From: Floricoccus penangensis
GTDB taxonomy: Bacteria > Bacillota > Bacilli > Lactobacillales > Streptococcaceae
Assembly (NCBI RefSeq): GCF_001832885.1
Contig: NZ_MKIQ01000003.1
Location: forward strand, 124,001-188,000
Reading direction: 5' to 3'
DNA: 64,000 bases
The translations under genes and the position numbers were made by a program. The notes under the pieces are model-generated. The model saw only the letters and a list, made by a program, of their open reading frames with translations. It did not search any database and was not told the DNA's origin. This document shows positions 36,563 to 45,914 of this stretch, piece after piece. The stretch's first letter is position 1; every line of letters begins with the position of its first letter.

Positions 36563-37414
36563 TTATTTATATTGATCTTCACCTGGAACATAATCAGCTC
36601 CATAGAATTTTTCAGAAAGCTCTTTTAACTTACCGTTTTCTGAAAGTTTTTTAATCTCAGTATTAACTGCCTCTTGAAGATCTTTTTGATCTTGACCAAG
36701 CAAGAAATATTCGTATGTTGCAAATATAGGATAGTCTTTTAAGTCAGGAACATTATTTACAAGATCAAGTCCATTTTCCTTAAGTAAAATTTCTCCATTT
36801 GACTTACTAGCGAACATGAAATCTATTTTACCTGACTCAACTGCTGCCATTCTTTCTTTTAACGGATCTTCAGAGTATGCAAAATCAATCTTCTTATCTG
36901 GATTTTCTTTATTCCATTGTTCATAGATTGCTCCATAATTTGAACCCGTTGGTACTAAAGTCTTTTTACCAACTAAGTCAGCTATACTCTTAAAGTTATC
37001 ACCTTTACGAGAGAAGATTGCGTTCACATTTTGTGAAATTGGATAAGTGAATAGATATTTTTTCTCACGCTCTGGTGTTTTACCAAAGTTATTTGCACCA
37101 ATTTGAGCACGACCAGTATCAACATCCATTATGATTGAATCATCTGGAACTTTTTTATAGTCAAACTCGTACTGTGGTAGTGCTTCATCTACAGCTTTTA
37201 GTACTTCAATATCAAAACCAGTTAGTTTATCGCCATCCATGAATGAATACGGTCTAGAGTCAGCAGTTTGTGCTACTGTAATCTTTGTAACTTTAGAATC
37301 GCTTTTTGATTCTTCTGTTTTTGAAGATGATTTACTACCTGATGAACAAGCAGCTAGTAATGCTGTACTTGTAAGCAAAACAGCTCCGACAGTAAATAGT
37401 TTCTTTAATTTCAT
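36563..37414 (-). CDS. Orphan amino-acid substrate-binding lipoprotein
   Basis: A 283-residue family 3 solute-binding protein. The lipobox is LLAAC followed by SSGSKSSSK. The mature domain has TADSRPYSFMDGDKLTGFDIEVLKAVDEALPQ-type lobe I sequence and the TPEREKKYLFTYPIS hinge. It is about the same size as the binding protein at 33.5 kb and clearly of the same family, so it may serve the same permease. No permease or ATPase gene is adjacent. The start ATG 37414 follows AGGAGG; the longer reading adds 11 residues. A cre-like site lies about 125 bases upstream. Confidence 0.92.
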   Translation of the reverse strand: MKLKKLFTVGAVLLTSTALLAACSSGSKSSSKTEESKSDSKVTKITVAQTADSRPYSFMDGDKLTGFDIEVLKAVDEALPQYEFDYKKVPDDSIIMDVDTGRAQIGANNFGKTPEREKKYLFTYPISQNVNAIFSRKGDNFKSIADLVGKKTLVPTGSNYGAIYEQWNKENPDKKIDFAYSEDPLKERMAAVESGKIDFMFASKSNGEILLKENGLDLVNNVPDLKDYPIFATYEYFLLGQDQKDLQEAVNTEIKKLSENGKLKELSEKFYGADYVPGEDQYK

Positions 37415-37537
37415 TAAAGCCCTCCTATTATATAATCCTCGGATCATCAGACAAATCGTCTACTATTATTAACGATTAGTCGAAAAACCGATATTTATTT
37501 AACAATGTCCCTCTCATTTTCACAAGAAATTTAAATG

Positions 37538-37551
37538 AGAAAACGTTAACA
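37538..37551. promoter_or_regulatory. cre-like site upstream of the orphan binding-protein gene
   Basis: AGAAAACGTTAACA matches the catabolite-responsive consensus TGWAANCGNTNWCA at all but the first position. CcpA is encoded in this window. Effect on the gene is inferred. Confidence 0.5.
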
Positions 37552-37696
37552 TGTCTATTTTCTAATATTTACCTTTTTCAGTCAACTAAAAGGCTCAAAT
37601 TTCGATAACTTTTGCTATACTAAATAAATTCCACATTTAATAGTTAATAACTATAGATGATGTTATTATAATCATAATGACTATGACTTAATTCAT

Positions 37697-37731
37697 AAAA
37701 AAACAAATTCATTTGGAATCTGTCTTTTTTA
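37697..37731 (-). terminator. Terminator after holA
   Basis: The minus strand forms ACAGATTC-CAAAT-GAATTTGT (one G-U) followed by seven T, just downstream of the holA stop. Confidence 0.75.
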
Positions 37732-37733
37732 AT

Positions 37734-38756
37734 CTATTTCACTCTACTCAGAGCAATTTTTATTACTTCCACATCAAAAAGATAATTTTTATCCCCATAT
37801 CCAGATTTAATTTGATAATCTAAATTAATTAAATCATATATAGTTTGACTTAGAAATTCTAATGATAATTTACTTACCGTTTGTAGCGCAAGCTTCACCC
37901 TATATGGATGTATTTTTAATTGCTCAGTAATTTGTGCTTGTGAATTTCCCTTTTTCTGTAAAAGTTTTACTTGATAATAAAGTCTAAAATTACCTGTAAG
38001 AATTGAAAGCAATTTTATTACGTCCTCACCTTGAATTACTAAGTCATTGATAAGGGAACGTGCTTCTTTAATACGACCTTTTAGTAGCATTTCAGTTAAA
38101 TCAAAAATGTTATCCTGTAAAGTTTTTGGCAACACTAAATCTAAATCAGCAATACTTATCTCTCCATAAGGCTTATATAACTTCAATAAATCAAGATTCT
38201 TTTTTGCTAATCCAAAACTGAAAGATGACTTTTCAAGTAATCTTTTCATTGCTGTGGCAGAAATGTCCATGCCCATTTGTCCTGACAAAGTAAGAAGGTG
38301 ACTACTTAATTCACTTTCTTTAAGAGAAACAGCTTCAAAAACAATACTTTTTTGCTTAAGTTTTTTAACAACTCTTCTCTTGTTATCAAGTTTTCCGTGA
38401 ACAATAATAATTAAAACAGTCGTATCAACTGGATTATCTACAAATCCCTCGAATCGACTCAACTCTTGTTCTGTAAAGACTGATTTCTTGGCAGTTGATA
38501 TATCCCAGAAATTCTCATAGATTACAATTCTTTGATCGTCAAAAAAAGGTAAGCTTTCAAGTTCTTCCAATGCAAATTTACTATCAGATTCACTCAAATC
38601 TATATATGATTGGCTTAAATTATCAGAAGAAAATTGTATTTTTTCTAATATTTTTTGCTTTGCTTCAGATAAAATATCCTCATCTTCTCCATATATTAAA
38701 TAAAGTGGAGAAAGATTTTTTTTATCTATTTTATCTATTTGGTCAAAAATCGTCAT
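37734..38756 (-). CDS. holA: DNA polymerase III delta subunit
   Basis: The clamp-loader delta subunit (340 residues). It opens with LSPLYLIYGEDEDILSEAKQ, and contains LPFFDDQRIVIYENFWD and a C-terminal helical collar segment (LSILTGNFRLYYQVKLLQKKG, HPYRVKLALQTVSKLS). It is an AAA+ fold without a functional Walker A, as usual for delta. It follows ciaH by 2 bp on the same strand, so ciaR-ciaH-holA may be co-transcribed. Confidence 0.93.
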   Translation of the reverse strand: MTIFDQIDKIDKKNLSPLYLIYGEDEDILSEAKQKILEKIQFSSDNLSQSYIDLSESDSKFALEELESLPFFDDQRIVIYENFWDISTAKKSVFTEQELSRFEGFVDNPVDTTVLIIIVHGKLDNKRRVVKKLKQKSIVFEAVSLKESELSSHLLTLSGQMGMDISATAMKRLLEKSSFSFGLAKKNLDLLKLYKPYGEISIADLDLVLPKTLQDNIFDLTEMLLKGRIKEARSLINDLVIQGEDVIKLLSILTGNFRLYYQVKLLQKKGNSQAQITEQLKIHPYRVKLALQTVSKLSLEFLSQTIYDLINLDYQIKSGYGDKNYLFDVEVIKIALSRVK

Positions 38757-38758
38757 TG

Positions 38759-40081
38759 CTATACCTTTAATCTAACTGTAAATATTGATCCTTTTGGAAG
38801 ATTACTAGAAACTTGTATTTTCCCATGTAAGTGTTCAACTATTTGTTTTGCAAGTGACAATCCTAGACCGAAGCCACCTTTTGCTCTTGTACGTGCTTTA
38901 TCAACACGATAGAAACGGTCAAAGATTTTTTCACGATCATCTGGACTAATACCTTCTCCATTATCAAAGACCTTCATAACTAAATTTCCGTTTTTTTCTC
39001 TTATATCTATGTGAATCTCTCCATCTTCACCCGTATACTTAATGGCATTATCAAATAAAATTGTTAAAACTTGCTTAATTAGGCTCTCATCAATTTTAAT
39101 TTTATTGTCATTTAATTCTACCGAACTGGTAAACTTTTTGCCTCTATTTTCTGCCAACATCTGATAATTTTCAAAAATAGTTTCAAAAAAGCTTTTATCA
39201 ACATTAGTCAATTTAATTTTCAATCCTTCATCACGTTTCGCGAGATTAAGAAGATTACTTGTTAAAATCCTCATATTTCGTACTTCATTTAAACTTTCAG
39301 AAATATTTTCTGATTCATCGATGATTGAAGCATTAGGGTGTTGAAAAAGTAATTCTAATCTATTCTGTAAAATGGCTAAAGGTGTTCGTAATTCATGACT
39401 GGCATTTTCAACGAAACTTTTTTGTTTCTCATATGCTTTATAAAGTACCCTATTACTCCATTGCGAAAGATAGATTGAAACCCCGAGAGAAACAAACCAG
39501 AAAACAACCATAACTGAAATTATTATCACTCTACTTCTGCTTAAACTTTCAGAAAGTTGGTTAGTATTTACTAAAATCTGAATGTAAGCAATGTTTGTTA
39601 TTGAAGGGTTAAATTTTGGCTCAATTATTTCTGTCCTAAATTGCATATCTCTACCATACGGATTAGTCACCGTAACACTTTTTATAGAATTTAGGCTTGA
39701 ATTATCAAATTTAATAGATTTTAAAATAAGATTATCTGAAATATCAATTTTTGACGGATTTAGTATATTACCTTTGGCATCATAAACAATAATAGTCTCA
39801 TTTGGTCCAAAGTCTCCTGCAGATTTTAGGTAATCACCTGACTCTTCATTATTGAAGGAATGGATTCCGTTATTTGTATCATTAAATACTCCGTCATTGC
39901 TTCCCGTTAAAGCTATTGAAGCTAATTTCTGAGGATTAGATGCAAGCTTCTGTATATTTTCATCCGTTGACTTATATAGACCTGAAGATAAGACTTGCAA
40001 AATTATTACTGTGAGTAAAACGAAGATTACAGTAAAAGCAATGAAAAAGTGTAAAAATGATCTAAAGTCAATTTTCTTCAT
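38759..40081 (-). CDS. ciaH: Sensor histidine kinase CiaH
   Basis: A 440-residue HK with an N-terminal membrane span (FFIAFTVIFVLLTVIIL), an extracellular sensor domain of about 150 residues and a second span (VIIISVMVVFWFVSLGVSIYL). The H box is KSFVENASHELRTPLAIL, followed by N, G1 (DNGEGISP), F and G2 (GGFGLGLSLAKQIV) boxes. The partner regulator is almost identical in motif layout to streptococcal CiaR, so this is assigned as CiaH, which links cell-wall stress, competence and beta-lactam tolerance. The lactococcal counterpart is the KinA/LlrA pair. Confidence 0.88.
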   Translation of the reverse strand: MKKIDFRSFLHFFIAFTVIFVLLTVIILQVLSSGLYKSTDENIQKLASNPQKLASIALTGSNDGVFNDTNNGIHSFNNEESGDYLKSAGDFGPNETIIVYDAKGNILNPSKIDISDNLILKSIKFDNSSLNSIKSVTVTNPYGRDMQFRTEIIEPKFNPSITNIAYIQILVNTNQLSESLSRSRVIIISVMVVFWFVSLGVSIYLSQWSNRVLYKAYEKQKSFVENASHELRTPLAILQNRLELLFQHPNASIIDESENISESLNEVRNMRILTSNLLNLAKRDEGLKIKLTNVDKSFFETIFENYQMLAENRGKKFTSSVELNDNKIKIDESLIKQVLTILFDNAIKYTGEDGEIHIDIREKNGNLVMKVFDNGEGISPDDREKIFDRFYRVDKARTRAKGGFGLGLSLAKQIVEHLHGKIQVSSNLPKGSIFTVRLKV

Positions 40082-40082
40082 A

Positions 40083-40748
40083 CTATCTTAAAATGTATCC
40101 AACGTTTCTCAAAGTGTTTAAATTCTTAGCAAATTCACTATCCTTTAGTTTTTTTCGTAATTTACTAATATAAACTTCTACAACGGTTACAGTAGTATCA
40201 CTATCAAAACCCCAAATTCGATCAAATATTTGTTCCTTTGGCAAAATTACATTTTGATTTTGAAGTAAATACACCAAAAGATCAAATTCTTTACCTAAAA
40301 TTTCTACCGAATCTTCTCCTATTTTTACTGTATTATTTGCTGGATTAACAGAAAGTTCACCATAAGATAAATTAGTATCTTCAAGTTTTCCTGCACGTTT
40401 CAATAATGCTTGAATTCTAGCCTTGAGCTCTTCTAAATAAAATGGTTTCGTTAGATAGTCATCAGCTCCAATCTCAAAACCATGCATTTTATCATCAAGG
40501 CTTTCCTTAGCAGTCATGATAAGCACAGGTGTATCAATTCCTTTCTCTCTTAATTCTTTTAAAACATCAAAACCACTCTTCTCTGGCAACATAAGGTCTA
40601 ATAAAATTAAATCATAAATACCTGATTCCGCCTCATATAGCCCTTCTTCTCCATCAAATACTTGTGTAACATCAATGAAACTATCTAAGTAATCAAATAC
40701 TGAATTTGAGAGGCTTAGATCGTCTTCTACTAATAATATTTTAAACAT
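40083..40748 (-). CDS. ciaR: OmpR-family response regulator CiaR
   Basis: A 221-residue regulator with a receiver domain (ILLVEDD, phosphoacceptor in [46 protein letters not shown]) and a winged-helix DNA-binding domain ([36 protein letters not shown]-type). The wording of the receiver is very close to pneumococcal CiaR. CiaR is known to bind TTTAAG-N5-TTTAAG direct repeats; I did not find one in this window by eye. The ATG at 40748, eight bases after GGAG, is the chosen start. It overlaps nothing and precedes ciaH by 1 bp. Confidence 0.9.
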   Translation of the reverse strand: MFKILLVEDDLSLSNSVFDYLDSFIDVTQVFDGEEGLYEAESGIYDLILLDLMLPEKSGFDVLKELREKGIDTPVLIMTAKESLDDKMHGFEIGADDYLTKPFYLEELKARIQALLKRAGKLEDTNLSYGELSVNPANNTVKIGEDSVEILGKEFDLLVYLLQNQNVILPKEQIFDRIWGFDSDTTVTVVEVYISKLRKKLKDSEFAKNLNTLRNVGYILR

Positions 40749-40825
40749 TTTCATATCTCCATTCTATCATATTTTTTATTATTCTATTTGTTAGTCCTTA
40801 AAAAAATCTGAAAACAAGCCGTAAA

Positions 40826-40857
40826 TAAAAAAGAGAAGAAATTTTATTCCTCTCTCT
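40826..40857 (-). terminator. Terminator after the phosphoglycerol transferase gene
   Basis: AGAGAGGAA-TAAAA-TTTCTTCTCT followed by six T on the minus strand, after the stop at 40872. Confidence 0.7.
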
Positions 40858-40871
40858 AAATAATAAGAACA

Positions 40872-42761
40872 TCATTTATTCAATTTACGTTCTGAAACTT
40901 TGACACCATCAATATTTTCCCCACTTTCACTAACAAATGCCCTATTGTAAAAGTCGCTATTTTCTCCCAGTCGTTGATTTACGGTATCAACACCGTCTCG
41001 TTCAACAAGAGTTTTTGTATCAGAAGCAAGGTTTGTACCTAATCCCAATCTATCACCATTTATATCAACACCCATAGCTGCTAATACAGTTGGAAAATAG
41101 TCAAATGGTGCGTACTCTCTATTATTCATTTGAATCATTTCTTTGTTAGAGAAGTCCCCATTTAAGATTAAATTAAATGTTGATCTTCTATAGCCTGGAT
41201 CGAAATCTTTAAAATAATCCTTATCCATACTTAAATGATCCCCAGTTAATACAATCGTAGTATTTTCATAGAATGGTTGCTTTTGAATCCAACGAACTAG
41301 TTCAACAACATCTTTTTGAGATTGTAAGAAGACATTTGCATATTGTGATTGATAAGGTGTTGGAGTACCAGGCTCTAAATATCCATTTGGAAAATGTGTA
41401 TCAGCATTCTCCATTGTTAAATTAAAAGGTTTACCTGTTTCATATAAACGTGTCATTTCATCCTTAGCGTACTGATATAACTTTTTATCCTCATATCCCC
41501 ACCAGACTTTGTAATCTTTAGGAATTAAACCACTATTACGAGCATATTCTAAATCAAAAATATTGTAATCACCATGATTGGTAAAGAATGATGTTAAACC
41601 ACCAAAGTTAGCATCTGCGCCAAACATAATAGTCTGTTCATAACCTTCTTTTTGTAATATATCTCCTATCGCAGTAGCACCTGGTAGGAAGTAACCTGTT
41701 TTACCATATGAATTTCCATCCATTGGTATTTTAAGCGGAAGTCCTGTGCTCATGTTTACCATAGAAGCCACAGACCAACTTGATCCATAGGTCTGATTTG
41801 GTCCACCAAATGTTTCATTTTGTGAAAAATGAATCCCTTCTTTAGAAAGTTCCATCAGCTCAGGCATTAAGTTATGCCCTTCATATCCATAACCACCATT
41901 TTCTTTATCAAAAAATGAATTCTCATATGATTCTAAATAAAAATGAACCAAATTTCTTTTTTGGGTTGGAAACTTTAAATCAGTCTTTTTTGGATCTACA
42001 TAATTATCTTTTATGTAAGAAGAATCGCTATAGTATGCTTGATATACTTTCTTCAGATCCAATTCTTTTATACTGTAATTTGCTCCGTATACAAATGTTA
42101 CAATTCCAATTAATAATGCAATCAATCTATAAAAACGTGCAGGAATTAATGTCTTTTTACCAAGACCTAATTTAATGTTTGGCCAAAATACAGTGATAAA
42201 AAGAACTGTAAGTGCAACTGTAACAAGAACTGGAGTTGAATAGATTTCAAGCATAACACCATCTTCACCACCACTAACTGGTGAATTAAAATTAAACAAA
42301 AATTGTTCTGGTGTCAATTTACCAAAGAATGAAATAAACCATCTGCTACCTACTGCTAAAGCGATACCTCCAGCAAATAGTATAGTTGATACAATAAGAG
42401 ATAAATACCCTAAGATTCCTCTTTTTTTATCATTTCCTTGTACAATACCAAGTTTTCTTAAAATATATTTGGTTAATACAAAAATTATCCCAATGCCCAA
42501 AAGGAAGATTAAAAATTTAAGGAAAAAATATTTTCTAAAGTATTCACTCCAGACTAATATATTTTTTTTATTCAAATAAAACCTTAATATTCCAAGCGAT
42601 ATCACAACTGTGAATATTGAATCTTGTAAAAAAGTCTTACAGTAATTTACAAGACCTTTCTCTTTTTTCAAGATAACATCAACAACTGTGATTAACAATA
42701 ATGAAAGAATTAATCCTCCTACAAAAAGGATTTCCCATAATATTAACACTGATCTTACCAA
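40872..42761 (-). CDS. LTA synthase / MdoB-family phosphoglycerol transferase
   Basis: A 629-residue membrane protein of the alkaline-phosphatase superfamily. About five membrane spans fill residues 5-235 and an extracellular sulfatase-like domain follows. Metal-site motifs are FYLESYENSFFDKENGG, ENADTHFP and VLTGDHLSMD. The active-site stretch FGGPNQTYGSSWSVASMVNMSTG resembles MdoB/OpgB-type phosphoglycerol transferases (and streptococcal GacH-type enzymes) more than LtaS of Staphylococcus, whose motif is GKTS. It should transfer glycerol-phosphate from phosphatidylglycerol to a glycan or lipoteichoic acid; which one is open. The start is a TTG with a weak ribosome-binding site, and GTG 42749 is an alternative. 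It is 27 bp after ccpA. Confidence 0.82.
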   Translation of the reverse strand: MVRSVLILWEILFVGGLILSLLLITVVDVILKKEKGLVNYCKTFLQDSIFTVVISLGILRFYLNKKNILVWSEYFRKYFFLKFLIFLLGIGIIFVLTKYILRKLGIVQGNDKKRGILGYLSLIVSTILFAGGIALAVGSRWFISFFGKLTPEQFLFNFNSPVSGGEDGVMLEIYSTPVLVTVALTVLFITVFWPNIKLGLGKKTLIPARFYRLIALLIGIVTFVYGANYSIKELDLKKVYQAYYSDSSYIKDNYVDPKKTDLKFPTQKRNLVHFYLESYENSFFDKENGGYGYEGHNLMPELMELSKEGIHFSQNETFGGPNQTYGSSWSVASMVNMSTGLPLKIPMDGNSYGKTGYFLPGATAIGDILQKEGYEQTIMFGADANFGGLTSFFTNHGDYNIFDLEYARNSGLIPKDYKVWWGYEDKKLYQYAKDEMTRLYETGKPFNLTMENADTHFPNGYLEPGTPTPYQSQYANVFLQSQKDVVELVRWIQKQPFYENTTIVLTGDHLSMDKDYFKDFDPGYRRSTFNLILNGDFSNKEMIQMNNREYAPFDYFPTVLAAMGVDINGDRLGLGTNLASDTKTLVERDGVDTVNQRLGENSDFYNRAFVSESGENIDGVKVSERKLNK

Positions 42762-42788
42762 TTGATAAAAATTTTATCTTCTTTCTTT

Positions 42789-43784
42789 TTATTTTGTTGT
42801 ATTTTTTTCTACTATACCGTGAGGAAGAATGACAGTCTTTTCTTCAATCTCTTCTTTACCCATAAGTTTTGTTAAGAGACGCATTGCAACCGCACCAATA
42901 TCATATAACGGTTGTTCAATACTTGAAATAGATGGGCGCGTATAATTAGTAACAGGTGAGTTATTACTTGTTATAATCTCAAAGTCTTCTGGAATTTTAA
43001 GCCCAAGATCTAAAAGACCATTAAGAAGGCCAACAGCGAGCTCATCATTTGCTACATAGGCAGCGGTTGCTCCACTATTTTTAATTCTCTCAGCAATAGC
43101 AATACCATCTTCATAGCTATACTTGCTTTCAAAAATTAAAGCTTCTGTATATTTCAATTTATTTTCTTTGAGAGCTTCTTTATAACCTGTTAAACGTTGT
43201 CCATTAATTTCATCAACTAATGGTCCTGATAAAAAGGCAACTCTCTTATTTGATTTAGCTAATTGGTTAACTGCTTCACGACTTGCTGAAACATAATCAA
43301 TATTCACTGAAGCAAATTGTTCATCCTCATCAACTGTCCCTGCAAGTACAACCGGAGTTCTACTGCGAGAAAATTCTGCACGAACACTATCAGTGATACG
43401 ATTTCCCATAAAAATAACTCCATCAACCTGTTTTGCTAATAGATTATTAACTACATGTACTTCTTTTTTATCATCACTATCTGAGTTAGCAATAATTGCA
43501 TTGTATTTATACATAGTTGCAATATCGTCAATACCACGCGCTAATGTTGCAAAATAAGTATCTGAAATATCAGGTATAACAACTCCAATAGTTGTTGTCT
43601 TCTTACTTGCAAGCCCACGTGCCACAGCATTTGGTCGATAGTCTAGTCGATCAATTACTTCAAGAACTTTTGCTCTAGTTGCCTCACGTACATTTGGATT
43701 CCCGTTAACAACACGGCTAACTGTAGCCATTGAAACATTTGCTTCACGCGCTACGTCATAAATGGTAATTGCTGTTTCTTCCAT
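42789..43784 (-). CDS. ccpA: Catabolite control protein A
   Basis: A LacI/GalR regulator (331 residues). The HTH is TIYDVAREANVSMATVSRVVNGNPNVREATRAKVLE-like at the N-terminus with the hinge helix RPNAVARGLASKKTTT. The periplasmic-binding-protein-like core includes the HPr-Ser-P contact region. Its position divergent from pepQ is the arrangement of Streptococcus and Lactococcus ccpA. A cre-like site about 35 bases upstream suggests autoregulation. Confidence 0.95.
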   Translation of the reverse strand: MEETAITIYDVAREANVSMATVSRVVNGNPNVREATRAKVLEVIDRLDYRPNAVARGLASKKTTTIGVVIPDISDTYFATLARGIDDIATMYKYNAIIANSDSDDKKEVHVVNNLLAKQVDGVIFMGNRITDSVRAEFSRSRTPVVLAGTVDEDEQFASVNIDYVSASREAVNQLAKSNKRVAFLSGPLVDEINGQRLTGYKEALKENKLKYTEALIFESKYSYEDGIAIAERIKNSGATAAYVANDELAVGLLNGLLDLGLKIPEDFEIITSNNSPVTNYTRPSISSIEQPLYDIGAVAMRLLTKLMGKEEIEEKTVILPHGIVEKNTTK

Positions 43785-43818
43785 TTTTCTTTACATCTCC
43801 TTAATAATTTATTCATAC

Positions 43819-43832
43819 TGTAATCGTTTACT
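43819..43832. promoter_or_regulatory. cre-like site upstream of ccpA
   Basis: TGTAATCGTTTACT matches TGWAANCGNTNWCA with one mismatch at the last base. It lies 35 bases before the ccpA start, where autoregulation is known in lactic acid bacteria. Confidence 0.6.
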
Positions 43833-43877
43833 GAAAACTTTGTGAAAACGATATTTCAAATTCAGTATACCAGTATA

Positions 43878-43891
43878 TGTAAGCATTTACA
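43878..43891. promoter_or_regulatory. cre-like palindrome TGTAAGCATTTACA
   Basis: Matches the cre consensus except the central CG reads CA. A weaker third element, TGAAAACGATATTT, lies at 43843-43856. It is placed between ccpA and pepQ. Confidence 0.4.
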
Positions 43892-44137
43892 AGTATATAT
43901 TATTTGTTTTCAGAAAAAATGTACCAATCTTTTTTTGTGAAATATTAAACTTCTTTTTCAGTCATTCTATCCTGAAATTACTTTAAAAAACCCCTTATTT
44001 ATAAAGATTTGGTTAACTAATTTTTAAATTTTTACCTCAAATTTACAGTGAGAATCAAAATATACCAGTCTGAATTACAAAACTTTTTTTTAGTGGTATA
44101 ATTATTTCTATATTATATGAAGGAGAAATTTGTAATA

Positions 44138-45229
44138 ATGACTAATAAATTTACTGAAATTCAAAAATTTCTTGAAGCTAACGACAGCGAGATGACTTTT
44201 TTAACTAACCCAACTACTATTAACTATCTAACTGGTTTTGAGTCTGATCCACATGAAAGAATTATGGGACTTATGATTTTCACCGATCGTGACCCAATCT
44301 TATTCACCCCTGCACTTGAAGTTGAACCTGCAAGCAATATAGTTGATTTTGATGTATTTGGTTATACTGACAATGAAAACCCTTGGGAGGCTATCCAGAG
44401 TCATGTTGGTAACTTAGATGTTAAGAAAATTGCTGTTGAATACGAAGACATCAATCTTAAGAAATCTCAGGGTCTACAATCTGTTTTTGGTAATGAATTT
44501 GTTAATATTAGTCCATTAATTCAAAGACTTCGTATTATTAAATCTGAAGATGAAATTGAAAAAATGATGGTTGCTGGTGACTATGCAGATAAAGCCTTTG
44601 AAATTGGTTTTAAATATGCTGCTGAAAATCCAGGGGCAACTGAAATGGATGTAATTGCTAAAATTGAATACGAGATGAAACGTCTAGGTATTTCAAAAAT
44701 GTCATTTGACACAATGGTTCTAACTGGCGATAATGCCGCAAACCCTCATGGTATGCCTGGAACAAATGTTATCGAACGTAACAGATTCCTTCTATTTGAC
44801 CTTGGTGTTATGAAAAATGGTTATGCAAGTGATGCTACTCGTACTATTTCAATTGGAAAACCACGTGAGTTTGATACTGAAATCTATAATATTGTTCTAG
44901 AAGCTCAATTAGCTGCTATGGACTTTGCAAAACCAGGCGTTACAGCTAATGAAATTGACAAGGTTGCGCGTGATGTGATTACAAAAGCTGGATATGGCGA
45001 ATACTTCACTCACCGTACTGGTCATGGTATTGGTATGGATTGCCATGAATTCCCATCACTTGGTGGTGTTGATGATGTGGTTATGGAAAAAGGTATGTGT
45101 TTCTCAATTGAACCAGGTATCTACATTCCAGGAAAAGTTGGCGTACGTATTGAAGACTGTATGCATATGACAGATACTGGCGTAGTACCATTTACTAAAA
45201 CAAGTAAGGATCTTTTAATCTTTGAATAG
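44138..45229 (+). CDS. pepQ: Xaa-Pro dipeptidase
   Basis: A M24 metallopeptidase (about 363 residues) that cleaves X-Pro dipeptides. It opens with the typical [19 protein letters not shown] creatinase-like N-domain. The catalytic domain has the metal ligands in [33 protein letters not shown] and SIEPGIY. The start ATG 44138 follows AAGGAG at a longish 12 bases. An ATG at 44117 would contain that site and have none upstream. It is divergent from ccpA with cre-like sites between, as in lactococci. Confidence 0.94.
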   Translation: MTNKFTEIQKFLEANDSEMTFLTNPTTINYLTGFESDPHERIMGLMIFTDRDPILFTPALEVEPASNIVDFDVFGYTDNENPWEAIQSHVGNLDVKKIAVEYEDINLKKSQGLQSVFGNEFVNISPLIQRLRIIKSEDEIEKMMVAGDYADKAFEIGFKYAAENPGATEMDVIAKIEYEMKRLGISKMSFDTMVLTGDNAANPHGMPGTNVIERNRFLLFDLGVMKNGYASDATRTISIGKPREFDTEIYNIVLEAQLAAMDFAKPGVTANEIDKVARDVITKAGYGEYFTHRTGHGIGMDCHEFPSLGGVDDVVMEKGMCFSIEPGIYIPGKVGVRIEDCMHMTDTGVVPFTKTSKDLLIFE

Positions 45230-45296
45230 ATATATATATATACTTGAAATCATTAAAGTCTTATAATCTCTAAATATAAGCAATCCAGGGGTGCTT

Positions 45297-45491
45297 ATGA
45301 GTGAAAAAGTGCAAAGAATAATTGGTGTGCTAATCAATTTGTTAATATATTTTATATCAACAAATTATCTTATACAAAAAGACTTATCCTTCACAACCAA
45401 ACTTTTAATATTATTACTAATATCAGGGTCTGTTGGATTTATCTATTTTGTAATTACAGATAAATATGTGAATAAGAAAAGTAAAGATTAA
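45297..45491 (+). CDS. Small two-span membrane protein
   Basis: A 64-residue protein with two hydrophobic segments (IIGVLINLLIYFISTNYLI and LLILLLISGSVGFIYFVIT) and a basic C-terminus (KYVNKKSKD). The ATG at 45297 has AGGGGTG just upstream. I do not recognise the family. It lies between pepQ and a conserved hypothetical on the same strand. Coding potential is supported by ribosome-binding site and hydrophobic pattern only. Confidence 0.65.
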   Translation: MSEKVQRIIGVLINLLIYFISTNYLIQKDLSFTTKLLILLLISGSVGFIYFVITDKYVNKKSKD

Positions 45492-45523
45492 TGTAAATTC
45501 AAAAAAATAAAGGAGTCTTCTTT

Positions 45524-45778
45524 ATGAATAAAATGGCATTGAACGGTCTAGATAATGAACATCCTTTAAAAGTTATTGTTCGTGGACGAATGGAAAATAA
45601 CTTTGAAGTTGCTGAAGTCTTATTTATTTCTGAAGATAAAGAACTAATAAGGGACTTCTATGAAGCAAACTTCAAAGAAGATGAATATCTAATGATTTAC
45701 GGTGTACCTTATGACACTGATCTTTCAAAAATTGGTCATTATCCTTCGGTTGCTTTTGAAAAAGATGATTTTGAATAA
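45524..45778 (+). CDS. Conserved-looking hypothetical protein, acidic, 84 aa
   Basis: A soluble acidic protein with a predicted alpha/beta pattern (HPLKVIVRGRMENNFEVAEVLFI, then DEYLMIYGVPYDTDLS). No membrane span or known motif. AGGAG sits nine bases before the ATG, and a strong terminator follows the stop at once, which supports a real gene. Function unknown. Confidence 0.75.
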   Translation: MNKMALNGLDNEHPLKVIVRGRMENNFEVAEVLFISEDKELIRDFYEANFKEDEYLMIYGVPYDTDLSKIGHYPSVAFEKDDFE

Positions 45779-45818
45779 AAGAAAAGACGTTTTATTTATA
45801 ACGTCTTTTCTTTTTTAA
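45779..45818 (+). terminator. Terminator after the 84-aa hypothetical gene
   Basis: AGAAAAGACGTT / AACGTCTTTTCT, a 12-bp stem around TTATTTAT with a T-rich tail (CTTTTTT), directly after the stop. Confidence 0.9.
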
Positions 45819-45871
45819 GATTATTAAATATTTTTATATTTACTTTATTTTATAATTTGTTAAAATAATAA

Positions 45872-45885
45872 TGTAAGCGCTATAT
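45872..45885. promoter_or_regulatory. cre-like site upstream of the lipoprotein gene
   Basis: TGTAAGCGCTATAT matches TGWAANCGNTNWCA in the central core with two mismatches at the 3' end. It lies about 20 bases downstream of a TATAAT (45851-45856) and 30 bases before the start codon, a position expected for repression. Confidence 0.45.
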
Positions 45886-45914
45886 AAAGTTTTTAATAAA
45901 AAAAAGTAGAAAAA

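Larger units (their letters stand above)
37415..37733. other. Intergenic region between the orphan binding-protein gene and holA (319 bp)
   Basis: No gene seen. It contains the holA terminator near its right end, a cre-like site at 37538-37551, and AT-rich promoter-like sequence for the minus-strand binding-protein gene. The remainder shows nothing recognisable. Confidence 0.7.
43785..44137. other. ccpA-pepQ divergent intergenic region (353 bp)
   Basis: No gene seen. It contains three cre-like elements (43819-43832, 43843-43856, 43878-43891), a string of T-rich sequence, and a pepQ promoter with extended -10 TGGTATAAT at 44094-44102. Transcription of pepQ would start near 44109. Confidence 0.7.
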
